64,000 nucleotides of DNA. Origin: Caballeronia sordidicola. Its GTDB lineage: Bacteria > Pseudomonadota > Gammaproteobacteria > Burkholderiales > Burkholderiaceae. The notes under the pieces are model-generated. The model worked only from the letters and a program-made list of their open reading frames with translations. It was not told the origin of the DNA and searched no databases. The position numbers and the translations under genes are program-made. Where the stretch lies: the NCBI RefSeq assembly GCF_001544455.2, contig NZ_FCOC02000002.1, positions 620,001 through 684,000 on the forward strand. Reading direction: 5' to 3'. Positions 47,885 to 55,859 of the stretch are shown here, one piece after another (position 1 is the first letter of the stretch; every line of letters starts with the position of its first letter).

Positions 47885-48658
47885 ATGTTTAAAGGATTTA
47901 ACCTCAAGTTTGATGATGCTTCGGACTTTAGTACCCGCTTGATTACCCAGTATGGTGCTCTCTCCGAGCGTTTTCGAACCAGAAAACTTGATGCAAGAAG
48001 CCACATTTCGAGTTATCTAAAAAATGGCGCAGTTGACGCCAGAAAGCTTCAGAGCGATTGGTTTGCAGCCGTAAAAGCCGATGTCTTCATATCGCATTCA
48101 CATGCCGATGAAGCGTTGGCCATGGCACTCGGTGCTGCTCTCGAGTACAAGTTTGATTTGCGGTGTTTTATCGACTCTTGTGTCTGGGGTAACTCTGACG
48201 AGTTGTTAAAAGAAATCGACAATGAGTTTTGCCTGCGCCCCTCAAAAGAAACGTACGACTATGACAAGAGAAATCGGTCGACAAGTCACGTCCATATGAT
48301 GTTGCAGGGCGCACTCACGAAGATGATTGACCATACTGAATGCGTGATTTTTCTCAACACGCCACAGTCGATGGTGACGGGCACAGGGCTGACGCAAGAG
48401 TCGCAAACGGCGTCCCCTTGGATTTATGCCGAGGTATTGGCGACCAAAGTCATCCGCAAGCAACAGCCTAAACGAGAGATTGAAGGTCACCGCAAATCAG
48501 CGATGGAGAGCGAAGCCGCAGTCTATGATAGCGTCCCCGCCTTCTACCATGACTTAGACCTCCAGCACCTTACATTGCTACGCTCTCACGAGGTCGAGCG
48601 GTGGTTAAGAAGTGGAGAACGAGGGCTCAAGGCGCTGGATTATCTGTACCTGATGTAG
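47885..48658 (+). CDS. Second TIR-domain protein of the Thoeris operon
   Basis: 257 residues. A canonical TIR start is at residues 66-80 (ADVFISHSHADEALAMALGA), with LRCFIDSCVWGNSDELLKEI and later ASPWIYAEVLATKVI. E183 is the likely NADase glutamate (SPWxxxE). An N-terminal 60-residue helical part and a C-terminal 70-residue tail are not from the first TIR family. It starts 77 bp after thsA on the same strand, so it is probably a second sensor, as multi-ThsB Thoeris loci have. Confidence 0.8.
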   Translation: MFKGFNLKFDDASDFSTRLITQYGALSERFRTRKLDARSHISSYLKNGAVDARKLQSDWFAAVKADVFISHSHADEALAMALGAALEYKFDLRCFIDSCVWGNSDELLKEIDNEFCLRPSKETYDYDKRNRSTSHVHMMLQGALTKMIDHTECVIFLNTPQSMVTGTGLTQESQTASPWIYAEVLATKVIRKQQPKREIEGHRKSAMESEAAVYDSVPAFYHDLDLQHLTLLRSHEVERWLRSGERGLKALDYLYLM

Positions 48659-48826
48659 ACAGCTGCGAAAGAGCCGGCGGGCGCATATTGGTCACCCGGA
48701 TTGGGCCCGTCTCGAATTCGATGCGGTCTCTGCGTCGCGGGGCGTTTGGGACAGTAGCGGATGCCGTTCTCCCGACGCCCGCAAACTAGTTTGGCTAGCC
48801 AAGACTGCGGTTGGCGCGGTTTTCGC

Positions 48827-49366
48827 TCAGCCAATCAAATATTTCTTCCGGTCCGTTGCACCAGCAATCCAGCCTGGCGCACGACCACGTCCGCTCCAAG
48901 TCGCACCAGACTTCGGGTCACGATACAGCGCCGGCTGCGGACCTTTGGGTTGTCCCTTCCCCGAGCGGGCGCCGACCGTCTTCGATGCCTTCTTGGCCGT
49001 AACTTTCGCTTTGCCAGCAGACGCGGACTTCACAATCGCCGCGCCACTATCAACAAGAAACTTGTCGCGGTTTTTCGCACCGGCAATCCATAGCGGCGCG
49101 CGCCCCCGTCCCGACCACGTCGCTCCGCTCTTGGGGTCGCGATATTTGAAAGCAACAACGCTCTTCTTCGACGTCGCAGCAGTTCCAGTCTTGCCGAGGC
49201 GGCCCTTGCTCCGCTCATGAGCTTTGATGTCAGCAGTGGTCAAGCCGTGCTCTGCCATCAACTCGCGAATCTTCTCAATGACGCCGGATGCTTGCTTCGT
49301 TACGAGGGCTTCAGCTTGCTGCTCTAGCTTTTTGATTTTTGCCTGCAAAAATTCAAGTGTTGCCAT
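48827..49366 (-). CDS. H-NS family nucleoid protein with two DNA-binding motifs
   Basis: 179 residues from the ATG at 49366 (MATLEFLQAKIKKLEQQAEA); an upstream extension of 54 codons was rejected. Residues 1-45 are the coiled-coil oligomerisation part. The H-NS C-terminal DNA-binding motif occurs twice, YRDPKSGATWSGRGRAPLWI (76-95) and YRDPKSGATWSGRGRAPGWI (148-167). A Lys/Ala/Ser-rich linker joins them. Usual members are ~100-130 residues with one copy. A role in silencing island genes is inferred. Divergent from the 49586 gene. Confidence 0.88.
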   Translation of the reverse strand: MATLEFLQAKIKKLEQQAEALVTKQASGVIEKIRELMAEHGLTTADIKAHERSKGRLGKTGTAATSKKSVVAFKYRDPKSGATWSGRGRAPLWIAGAKNRDKFLVDSGAAIVKSASAGKAKVTAKKASKTVGARSGKGQPKGPQPALYRDPKSGATWSGRGRAPGWIAGATDRKKYLIG

Positions 49367-49585
49367 TCTCGGTTTCTCCCGTTGAATTCCTCGCAATATG
49401 CCATGTGAACGGGGCGCAGTCACGCTTTCGCCCGGCCCACTTCGATTGCGCAGACAGTCTGTCAGACATGTTGATTCGGAACGTTGAATGATTCGCCTCA
49501 AGTTCTCAACAGATGTTCCGTAGAACACTTTGGCGCTGATTGCGCCAGGAGGTCAGTTGGAACCGCTTTGGTTCAAGGGAAATCT

Positions 49586-50185
49586 ATGAGCGTGAGAACT
49601 ATGGTAGCAATTGTCTTCGCTTTCGCTGGACTGTTTTTCGGCATCAAGTCTCTTTTGAGTGGTGAATACTTTAGTGCAGGCTCGTCCATCATATGCGGTG
49701 GCATGGTCGCCACGGCCGTCACCTTGCGAAACTTCGACGTACTTTCGTCAAACTGGTGGGAAGTCGGCGCTTGTCTCTGCACTGCAGTGTCCCTTTTCGG
49801 TGCCTTTGCTGAGAGTCCCGCACTTGACATGGAGCGACAAGAGATACAAAACGAAATCTGGCAGCAATCGGCCGAATTGGCATTCGGGGTCTATGGAACA
49901 CGAGTTCTAGCAACTGAGGTCACCGCAGAAGCTGAAAACTTGCTCAAATCGTGTGCTATGCAGGCTACACTCGATTTGCAGGCGACCACTGTCAATGCAC
50001 AGAAGGCCCTTTATCTCGGACCAACCGCGAGTCTGCTCGAGGCGTCGGCCGAGCTAACTTCAAAGCCACCGCCACAAGATTGTCTCGCAGCGTTCGCAAA
50101 CTTCAACCGCGCTCATCCTGAGTTGTTCATCCGGGTTACGAGGAAGCATGCAGAGTGGTTGAGAAGGCACAAAATCATCGGCTGA
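49586..50185 (+). CDS. Hypothetical membrane protein
   Basis: 199 residues from the ATG at 49586, with AAGGGA before it; a start 34 codons upstream overlaps less plausible sequence. Three hydrophobic segments near the N-terminus (about residues 5-22, 27-46 and 52-70) are followed by a soluble helical domain (about residues 75-199) with two cysteines. No family recognised. It converges with the HNH nuclease gene. The low GC fits the island. Confidence 0.6.
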   Translation: MSVRTMVAIVFAFAGLFFGIKSLLSGEYFSAGSSIICGGMVATAVTLRNFDVLSSNWWEVGACLCTAVSLFGAFAESPALDMERQEIQNEIWQQSAELAFGVYGTRVLATEVTAEAENLLKSCAMQATLDLQATTVNAQKALYLGPTASLLEASAELTSKPPPQDCLAAFANFNRAHPELFIRVTRKHAEWLRRHKIIG

Positions 50186-50271
50186 GTGGCGAACCTCCAG
50201 CGAAGAAATCCTTGCTATCTGAAATTCGGCGACTCGCTAATCCGCTCTGGCGTAGCTTCAGCTGCGTGGGA

Positions 50272-51762
50272 CTATGCCTTACGCGCGGTCCATCGCGCGC
50301 CCTCAACGGCTTTCATCTGCAACTGCACGGGCACACTTGCTTGCATAGTGACCGGCCCGACGGGCATCACGACTACATTTGGGCATTCGACATCCACGTC
50401 ATACGGTCCTAATCGCTGCCCGAAGAGATTGATGTCTACCTTCTGCGTCAGTTTGACGGCGTTCGGTTTGTGATTCTGGACTGCCAGCACGAGCTCATTG
50501 ACGCTCTCATTCGGAACAAGCGTCATAGTCACCCCTTGCTCCTGTGACTCATGAATATCAACTAATGCCAGTATCTCGTCGTGTTCGCCGGCACCCCGCA
50601 GAACATCATCTACGTCTTCCGGCATACGGACATCCAGGCCGAAGAAAGCATCGATTTTCCGCAGAAACTGAAGCTCTGTCAGGAAGGCATGAAGGTGCCT
50701 CGAAGCATCGCCTGCATCAAGCCTGCCCCTGCAAATCTCGCGCTCTTCATCAGCAGTGGTCAAAGCAAGCTTCATGTCTGTTCTCTTCCGTAACGCCCGT
50801 GAAAACTGCATAAGCTTCGGAAAATGTGGAAGGCGCAGTAGTGGCTTTCGACTCCATCGGTCTAGCCCAAAATGAAGTTTGACGTTGACGTCTCGCGTCG
50901 CGCGGTCGTATTGAAGTTCGACGCGCAAAAGCCCGTCGTACGCGCTGCCCCCAATTCGGTAGCCAAGGGCTCCCCCGGATATCTCGCCGATAAAGTCGAC
51001 AACAACTGCGTCTTCCTCCGAGGAGCCGAAGGCCACACTCAGTGTGGATTCGCGGACCTCGGTCGAAATGGCGAAACGCTTGACCACACCGTCGACCTCT
51101 GCGAAAACCGGTGAGCCCTCCAGCTTGATGTCTACGTTCTCGAATGACCGTGAGCCACCGTAATCCAGGACATCACGTATTGCCGTCAGAACTGCATGTC
51201 GGTCTTCGCCATTCATTGTTATGCGCGGGGCAATGGGTTCGCGTGCGCGCATCTCATGCACGGGTCCGTGTTCGCCCCAAGTCACCGACGTACTGAACCG
51301 TGAGTCGAGTTGTTCCAGCCTTTCTTCCTCATTAAGGCAATACAACTGGACCGCCCGGTTGATTTGCGTAAGCGATTTCGAAGCAATTGCTTCTTCGACC
51401 GGATGGCGGTCAAGGCGCTCTCGCGCTCTATTCTCTGCAACCTGCTTAAAGCGCACAAGGTCGGCTACCGAGTACGCGGAATCATCTTGGTCGATAAGGT
51501 CGGCACAATGTGGGCAGGCGAAGATACCGTTCGCGATGGAGCGTCGCTCCTCCCTGGTCTGCTCGGGGTCGTATCGAGGACCGCCAGGCGCAGCTGCCTT
51601 TATATGCGCAGCCCTTCCAAGATATATAGGTGCATCTGAGCCAGACTTTGGACCAGCTGTATGGTTGTCACATATCGAACATCGGAAGTTGACTCGCTTA
51701 GCCAAGTCGAGCTTTACCTTCCCGGGGAAATCATCACGCTTGCTGGTGCTCTGCTTCGTCAT
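50272..51762 (-). CDS. HNH endonuclease with unknown C-terminal module
   Basis: 496 residues. The N-terminal HNH module has RCSICDN (C28, C31), AAHIKAAAPGGPRYD (H53), RRSIANGIFACPHCADLID (N78, C83, C86). The same HNH type is seen fused to sensing or effector domains in defence proteins. Residues about 160-496 form a large unrecognised region of alternating strands and helices. It starts at an ATG on the - strand and stands alone. A nucleic-acid-cutting effector switched by the C-terminal part is a reasonable guess, not shown. Confidence 0.75.
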   Translation of the reverse strand: MTKQSTSKRDDFPGKVKLDLAKRVNFRCSICDNHTAGPKSGSDAPIYLGRAAHIKAAAPGGPRYDPEQTREERRSIANGIFACPHCADLIDQDDSAYSVADLVRFKQVAENRARERLDRHPVEEAIASKSLTQINRAVQLYCLNEEERLEQLDSRFSTSVTWGEHGPVHEMRAREPIAPRITMNGEDRHAVLTAIRDVLDYGGSRSFENVDIKLEGSPVFAEVDGVVKRFAISTEVRESTLSVAFGSSEEDAVVVDFIGEISGGALGYRIGGSAYDGLLRVELQYDRATRDVNVKLHFGLDRWSRKPLLRLPHFPKLMQFSRALRKRTDMKLALTTADEEREICRGRLDAGDASRHLHAFLTELQFLRKIDAFFGLDVRMPEDVDDVLRGAGEHDEILALVDIHESQEQGVTMTLVPNESVNELVLAVQNHKPNAVKLTQKVDINLFGQRLGPYDVDVECPNVVVMPVGPVTMQASVPVQLQMKAVEGARWTARKA

Positions 51763-51898
51763 GCACAGGTCCGCTCACTCGTTCGTTTGTTCAATTCTAT
51801 CGAGTTATGCTGATGCAGCTAACCCTTTGGATTTAGCTTGCGGGGAAGCGTAGTATTGGCGCACATGGCTATAGGTCGCACTCGCAAGTCGGAGTTCA

Positions 51899-52099
51899 TC
51901 AGGCGTGGAAGTCAATCCATTCCTGAGCCCACCTGACCCCCGCATCCATTGCGTCTTCATCTGATTGGTACACAGCAAGAACACCGCTGCTCTGCACAAG
52001 CTTGCCGTCTTGAACGACGGTGCCACTGGCAGCGAATCCGTCTTGCTGCTCGATGGAGTGGCCATACAGTAGGAAGCCCTTGTAGCCTACGGTTTGCAT
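51899..52099 (-). CDS. Small conserved-looking protein, second gene of a LexA-box operon
   Basis: 66 residues (MQTVGYKGFLLYGHSIEQQD). It shares a pattern with the 64-residue product at 58084-58278: YK...YG-x-I, a GxF-AS strand, SGVLA, then GVRWAQEWID against GVSWARAWVD. Two copies of the same fold in one island support it being real. It follows the 106-residue gene by 28 bp on the same strand and probably shares its LexA-controlled promoter. Function unknown; no membrane segment. Confidence 0.65.
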   Translation of the reverse strand: MQTVGYKGFLLYGHSIEQQDGFAASGTVVQDGKLVQSSGVLAVYQSDEDAMDAGVRWAQEWIDFHA

Positions 52100-52127
52100 A
52101 GTTTTCGTCTCGCCTGATGCCGAAGGG

Positions 52128-52448
52128 TCAAGAATACCGCCGCCACGAATCGGGCGGCGCAGGCGGCGGCTCGCTGGAATGCCCGCCCTGGCGTGAACGT
52201 TCGTCGTTGAAGAGCACGCGCATCTTCTCGAGTGCGATGAGGTGCGAGCGAGTCTCTTCCTTCCATGCGTATTGGACGGACCCGCATAGGGAATCGAGTT
52301 CGTACATCAGCCGCCGTAGCCGAACGATTTCCAGAATGAGGTTGCGGCTTGCCTGGTCGTGGGCGGTTCCGGAGCCATACTCAGTCCAAAGCCGTCGGAG
52401 CTCCTTGAGCGTCGGCGATGGCGAATCGGGTAAGCGGCGATTCGCCAT
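52128..52448 (-). CDS. Hypothetical protein under a LexA box
   Basis: 106 residues (MANRRLPDSPSPTLKELRRL), helical, with the central LILEIVRLRRLMYELDSLCG and a proline-rich C-terminus. AAAGGA lies 8 nt before the ATG and a LexA box starts 17 bp upstream, so SOS induction is likely. No family recognised. It is the first gene of a two-gene unit. Confidence 0.65.
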   Translation of the reverse strand: MANRRLPDSPSPTLKELRRLWTEYGSGTAHDQASRNLILEIVRLRRLMYELDSLCGSVQYAWKEETRSHLIALEKMRVLFNDERSRQGGHSSEPPPAPPDSWRRYS

Positions 52449-52462
52449 GGGAACATCCTTTA

Positions 52463-52488
52463 CGGTACTGTATGCAAATACAGTACCG
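52463..52488. promoter_or_regulatory. LexA (SOS) box in an 11-4-11 palindrome
   Basis: CGGTACTGTAT, GCAA, ATACAGTACCG. The inner 20 bases (52466-52485) fit TACTGTAT-N4-ATACAGTA, i.e. CTGT-N8-ACAG with perfect flanks. It sits 17 bp before the ATG of the 106-residue gene on the - strand and could also act on a + strand transcript. Confidence 0.8.
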
Positions 52489-52568
52489 TGCGTGACACTT
52501 TCCAGTCAACTGTTGCGCGCGCTGACGCGCGTGGTCACACACAGCAATACGCGTCGTACAATCTTCTC

Positions 52569-52647
52569 GCGCTCGTTATCCTTCCTCGGGTAAGACTCAC
52601 CGGCGCAGCTCTCAGCCTCTCCGCGGCCACAGCGGAGAGGCTTTTTT
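52569..52647 (+). ncRNA. Possible small RNA ending in a strong terminator
   Basis: No protein gene is seen on the + strand upstream of the terminator at 52614-52647. A promoter-like pair, GTCACA (52534-52539), 17 nt, TACAAT (52557-52562), lies ahead. A transcript from about 52569 would be about 79 nt. A longer one from the LexA box would be about 160 nt. The start and the RNA itself are inferred. The rest of the gap (52449-52816) shows no gene. Confidence 0.35.
52614..52647 (+). terminator. Strong Rho-independent terminator
   Basis: AGCCTCTCCGC (52614-52624) pairs perfectly with GCGGAGAGGCT (52632-52642) around a 7-nt loop, followed by six T (52642-52647). Confidence 0.85.
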
Positions 52648-52816
52648 CATTTTTTGGCTGAGGGTTGCTCTGTTGCGGTCAGCTCGCGCGCGGGAACGGT
52701 CGACAAACATCGAGGGTGAGTCATCGGAAGTTCTGCTCAGCTCAATTGAAGCAAGCTACCGACGATATGGCTGCAGCTACGAGGCTTCGGTTAGCGTAGT
52801 TGAAAACTTGGGAACG

Positions 52817-53413
52817 TCACTTTCGAGGTGAGAGAGGTTTTGGTTTTGTCCAAATATCAAGAATATCTGAAATCTTGAATAGGTTTTCGTCTAATTGGTC
52901 TTTCTTGACTTGCATCGCAATAACTCGTTTGAATTCTTCTGGATTCACCTGTCTCAAATAGGCTAGGTCGTTCAATTTCCCAATCACTTCGGCTTGGTAT
53001 GCTTCGCCAGTCGTTCCGCGCGGAAAGATTTCGACAGGCGTGGGGTGAATCCGTGAATTCTGAGTCGTATTCATTAGCCTCGTATCTACTCGTGGAACAT
53101 AGTTGCTGGCGCAGTAGGTGTTGGTGAAGGTTGCTTCGGTGTGTGGAATTGATAGCTTAAAGTCTCCGTTTTTAGAAGTGGTGACGCTCTGCAATGGCTT
53201 ATTGCCGAAGATAGGACAAGTGGTTTCACCTGGTTTTGTTTCGACTAATTCCGCCCAGGCAGTGACGGCCGCGTCGACGGGGGCCCCACTCGCACCGTCT
53301 AAGACCTGTCCCGAGTGGGAATAGCCTGTCTCTCCAAACCCGGGGGATGAGGTCGTCAGCAGCAGTGTGAAAACCGCTACCGTCGGAAAACGTAGACGAG
53401 ATTGATGATGCAT
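52817..53413 (-). CDS. Hypothetical secreted protein
   Basis: 198 residues from the ATG at 53413 (MHHQSRLRFPTVAVFTLLLT), with a signal peptide ending near SPGFGE. A beta-rich part similar in feel to carboxypeptidase-regulatory/CarboxypepD domains follows (GQVLDGASGAPVDAAVTAW, and VTTSKNGDFKLSIPHTEATF). The C-terminus is helical. No exact family recognised. Its start overlaps the end of the preceding membrane protein gene by 37 nt, so the two are coupled. Confidence 0.6.
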   Translation of the reverse strand: MHHQSRLRFPTVAVFTLLLTTSSPGFGETGYSHSGQVLDGASGAPVDAAVTAWAELVETKPGETTCPIFGNKPLQSVTTSKNGDFKLSIPHTEATFTNTYCASNYVPRVDTRLMNTTQNSRIHPTPVEIFPRGTTGEAYQAEVIGKLNDLAYLRQVNPEEFKRVIAMQVKKDQLDENLFKISDILDIWTKPKPLSPRK

Positions 53414-54081
53414 AAAAATGCTCCGTATATGACTAGCCATCTTCTCCACGCCGCGGAACGCTCTGCGCTGAAAACTTCTACCGTTGCTGGGAGTACCGAA
53501 GGCTCAAGGTCGCTAACTTCAAGCGTGTCATTGCACAGCAAAAATGTAATTTGAGGATGTCGGAAGTTGACAAACTGCAACTGCGGATTCGGAGAACTGA
53601 AATCAACCATCCGCACCGCCGCTTGTGATTCGAGCTCTCGGGAGTCAAGCGGTCTGCATGACGGAGCAACTTTAGCGGGTAGTCGGAAAGTGGCGTCGCT
53701 TGCCGCTTGGAGGCCTGCATGAAACTCAAGCAAGCTCTGCGTCTTAAACATTGTGGCGCTGCGGGAAACTGATAACGGTACGTTTGACAGAACGTAGTTG
53801 AGGAAGAAGACCAGTCCGATAGAGATAAGACACAGCGTGAATCCGACTTGCAGACGCAGGAACGTGGTTGAGATTTTTTTGCCCGTAAAGCCAACTTGTT
53901 TTGGAAAGTCAGTGAGCAATATCGCTAGATTCGCTATGAGAAGCGCGCCAGCAACTCCTGAAACGCAGAGCGTCACTATCGTCGGCATCGTGGTGAACTG
54001 CCACAGTGCGGGCCATGCCGGCGCCAACGTAACAATCGCGCTCGCGCCAATTGTCGCGATTTGCGTACCTTTAGCCGCCAC
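53377..54081 (-). CDS. Hypothetical membrane protein, partner of the secreted protein
   Basis: 234 residues. Hydrophobic segments at about residues 10-28, 33-57 and 79-98 and a C-terminal one (LVIYGAFLCIINLVYVF). A hydrophilic domain of about 110 residues lies between the third and last. No family recognised. It overlaps the following secreted-protein gene and the two form a probable operon. The GC content is below that of the core genes. Confidence 0.55.
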   Translation of the reverse strand: MAAKGTQIATIGASAIVTLAPAWPALWQFTTMPTIVTLCVSGVAGALLIANLAILLTDFPKQVGFTGKKISTTFLRLQVGFTLCLISIGLVFFLNYVLSNVPLSVSRSATMFKTQSLLEFHAGLQAASDATFRLPAKVAPSCRPLDSRELESQAAVRMVDFSSPNPQLQFVNFRHPQITFLLCNDTLEVSDLEPSVLPATVEVFSAERSAAWRRWLVIYGAFLCIINLVYVFRR

Positions 54082-54456
54082 GACCGTTCCTCCCGTGCGG
54101 TTAGCGTTAGGAAATCCAGACGACTACTCTCTCCGCCGAACAATCTCCGTGCGCTATGCGCACCCTGGTGCGGACCGCATTAAAGATAGTTCCCGACACT
54201 AAAAATTTTATGAGGACTTTTCCCAATAACAATCGAGCACAACGAAGGACTTCGGTACAAAAATCCCAGCGCTCAACCTCAGCAGTTCAGCCTGCTCAAG
54301 ACGTAATAATTGTATGCCTTTCGACTGCCTTGGCGGCGTTGCATAACTGTGACCAACTTCCACTGAGCAACGCTCGACTTTCGCAGCTGCCTCGGGGTTA
54401 CAGACGGAAGAGCAACGCCGCAAATGTCCGGCCGGTTTCCAGCTTAATGTGGGAAG
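54082..54456. other. Intergenic gap without assignable feature
   Basis: About 375 bp between the membrane protein gene and the SRAP gene. Short frames exist on both strands but none has a ribosome-binding site or family-like sequence. A small dyad GCGCTATGCGC (54152-54162) was noted without meaning. Confidence 0.5.
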
Positions 54457-55419
54457 TCACGCGGCCAGCCGATGCTCGTAATACGGGCGGTCACGGTCAT
54501 CAAGAATCGCGTACATCGCTTGGAGGTTTTTCGGGTCTGGATTCAGCCAGGCGTCGATGTTTTCTGGTTTGATTGGAATGATGCAGCGGTCGTGGCCGGC
54601 CGCTGCAACCTCTGTCGGCGGTTCGTCGGTGATTGCCGCGAAGGAAAGCAAATCCGGTTCGCCGTGCGCGGACCATCGCGACCAGAGGCACGCAACGTGC
54701 ATCAGCTCGCCACTGCTCGGACGAAATTCGAGAACAATGTTCTCGTCTCGGTCGTGTGTCTCGGAGAGCGTGCCTTCAAACTTGGCCTTGCTCACATTTT
54801 CATAGAAGACATCGACAAGCATCACCCCGTGCGTGTATCCAAAACACGGCTTCCAGAATCCGGTAAGGTTATCGCGCCGCGCGTTGTAGGTGCCCGGATA
54901 TTTGACGTCATAGGATGCTGGCTTGCCAGCAATGCGGCATTGGTATCGCATCGGTTTCACAATGCGCTTGCCATCCTCCATGACCAGCAGTGGAGCGTAG
55001 CTGCCCGGAAAGATACGCGAGTCACGCGCCTTGAGCTCAGTGCGCTCAAGGTCAGCGAGCCGGCGCATGGTCGCATCAATTTTGTCGGTCGAGATTCGCT
55101 TGCTTTCAGTGGCTGCTTTCGTCGTCTTTGTCAGCAGCGTGCGCTCAGCGTCAGCCAGCCTCTTCCTTTGCTTGAAGAGCTCTTGCTCGAGCTTTGTCGC
55201 TTGCTCCGCGTTAAACCGGGCGATGAGCGTCTCGATTTCCCGTTCAGTATTGTTCTGCGGTGACGCGAACGCGGCCTCCATTGCTTTGGGGATTTTCGCC
55301 TTGCTGATGCCTTCGGCGCGTTCAAAGAACAGGCGGGTGAACTCGTGAATGTCCATCGTCGCGCCGAACATGCGCACAAATCGCTGGTAGTCCGCTTTTA
55401 TTTGAGCTGAGTAGCACAT
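54457..55419 (-). CDS. SRAP domain protein (SOS response-associated peptidase, HMCES/YedK type)
   Basis: 320 residues from the ATG at 55419, placed so that Cys2 becomes the first residue after Met removal (MCYSAQIKAD); the family uses this Cys to crosslink abasic sites in single-stranded DNA. Other family parts are NARRDNLTGFWKPCFGYTHG, VMLVDVFYEN (Glu), and AAITDEPPTEVAAAGHDRC (His). An insertion of about 90 residues, largely coiled coil (LEQELFKQRKRLADAERTLL), follows the N-terminus, making it longer than the ~220-residue YedK. A broken relative lies at 60691. Confidence 0.88.
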   Translation of the reverse strand: MCYSAQIKADYQRFVRMFGATMDIHEFTRLFFERAEGISKAKIPKAMEAAFASPQNNTEREIETLIARFNAEQATKLEQELFKQRKRLADAERTLLTKTTKAATESKRISTDKIDATMRRLADLERTELKARDSRIFPGSYAPLLVMEDGKRIVKPMRYQCRIAGKPASYDVKYPGTYNARRDNLTGFWKPCFGYTHGVMLVDVFYENVSKAKFEGTLSETHDRDENIVLEFRPSSGELMHVACLWSRWSAHGEPDLLSFAAITDEPPTEVAAAGHDRCIIPIKPENIDAWLNPDPKNLQAMYAILDDRDRPYYEHRLAA

Positions 55420-55539
55420 GGTCACCTCTTTGGTCGAACAAAAGGACGGGCTTGACGATGCCACCACGTATTGCCGCGCGGGCGGTGCCTTGTGCCTGCA
55501 CGCATCGACTGCGACGACTGGAAGCCAACGCCTGCCTCT

Positions 55540-55758
55540 TCAGTGTCGCACACCTTGTATTGGCCGATTTGCCGACAGGCTTGAGGCAGCAAGGATACGG
55601 AGCAGCGCATCCAGCGTCGCGTGCAACTCATTGGTGACACCAATAGATTCAGCGGCGTCCATCATCCCGAAGCACGTTGAGATTGCCATGGAGCACTGGT
55701 CGTCAATTCTCTGCTGTGCCGCATCTCGCGACAACGAATAGTCTCTCGCTGATTCCAT
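55540..55758 (-). CDS. Hypothetical small protein upstream of the SRAP gene
   Basis: 72 residues (MESARDYSLSRDAAQQRIDD), helical, with no recognised family. Its support is a perfect AGGAGG five bases before the ATG and its position 120 bp upstream of the SRAP gene on the same strand, which suggests one transcript. Confidence 0.55.
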   Translation of the reverse strand: MESARDYSLSRDAAQQRIDDQCSMAISTCFGMMDAAESIGVTNELHATLDALLRILAASSLSANRPIQGVRH

Positions 55759-55859
55759 CTCCGCCTCCTGCGGTTCGTCCTATGCGAGCCCAATGAACAG
55801 AGCGCTCTAATGGCAGTCTAGAGGGTGCATCTGCGACCACATGATTTTTCTGAAAAAGA

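Noticed and set aside
49367..49528. Extended N-terminus of the H-NS-like protein
   Set aside because: The 54 extra codons do not resemble the family. The standard MATLEFLQ-type start at 49366 is present.
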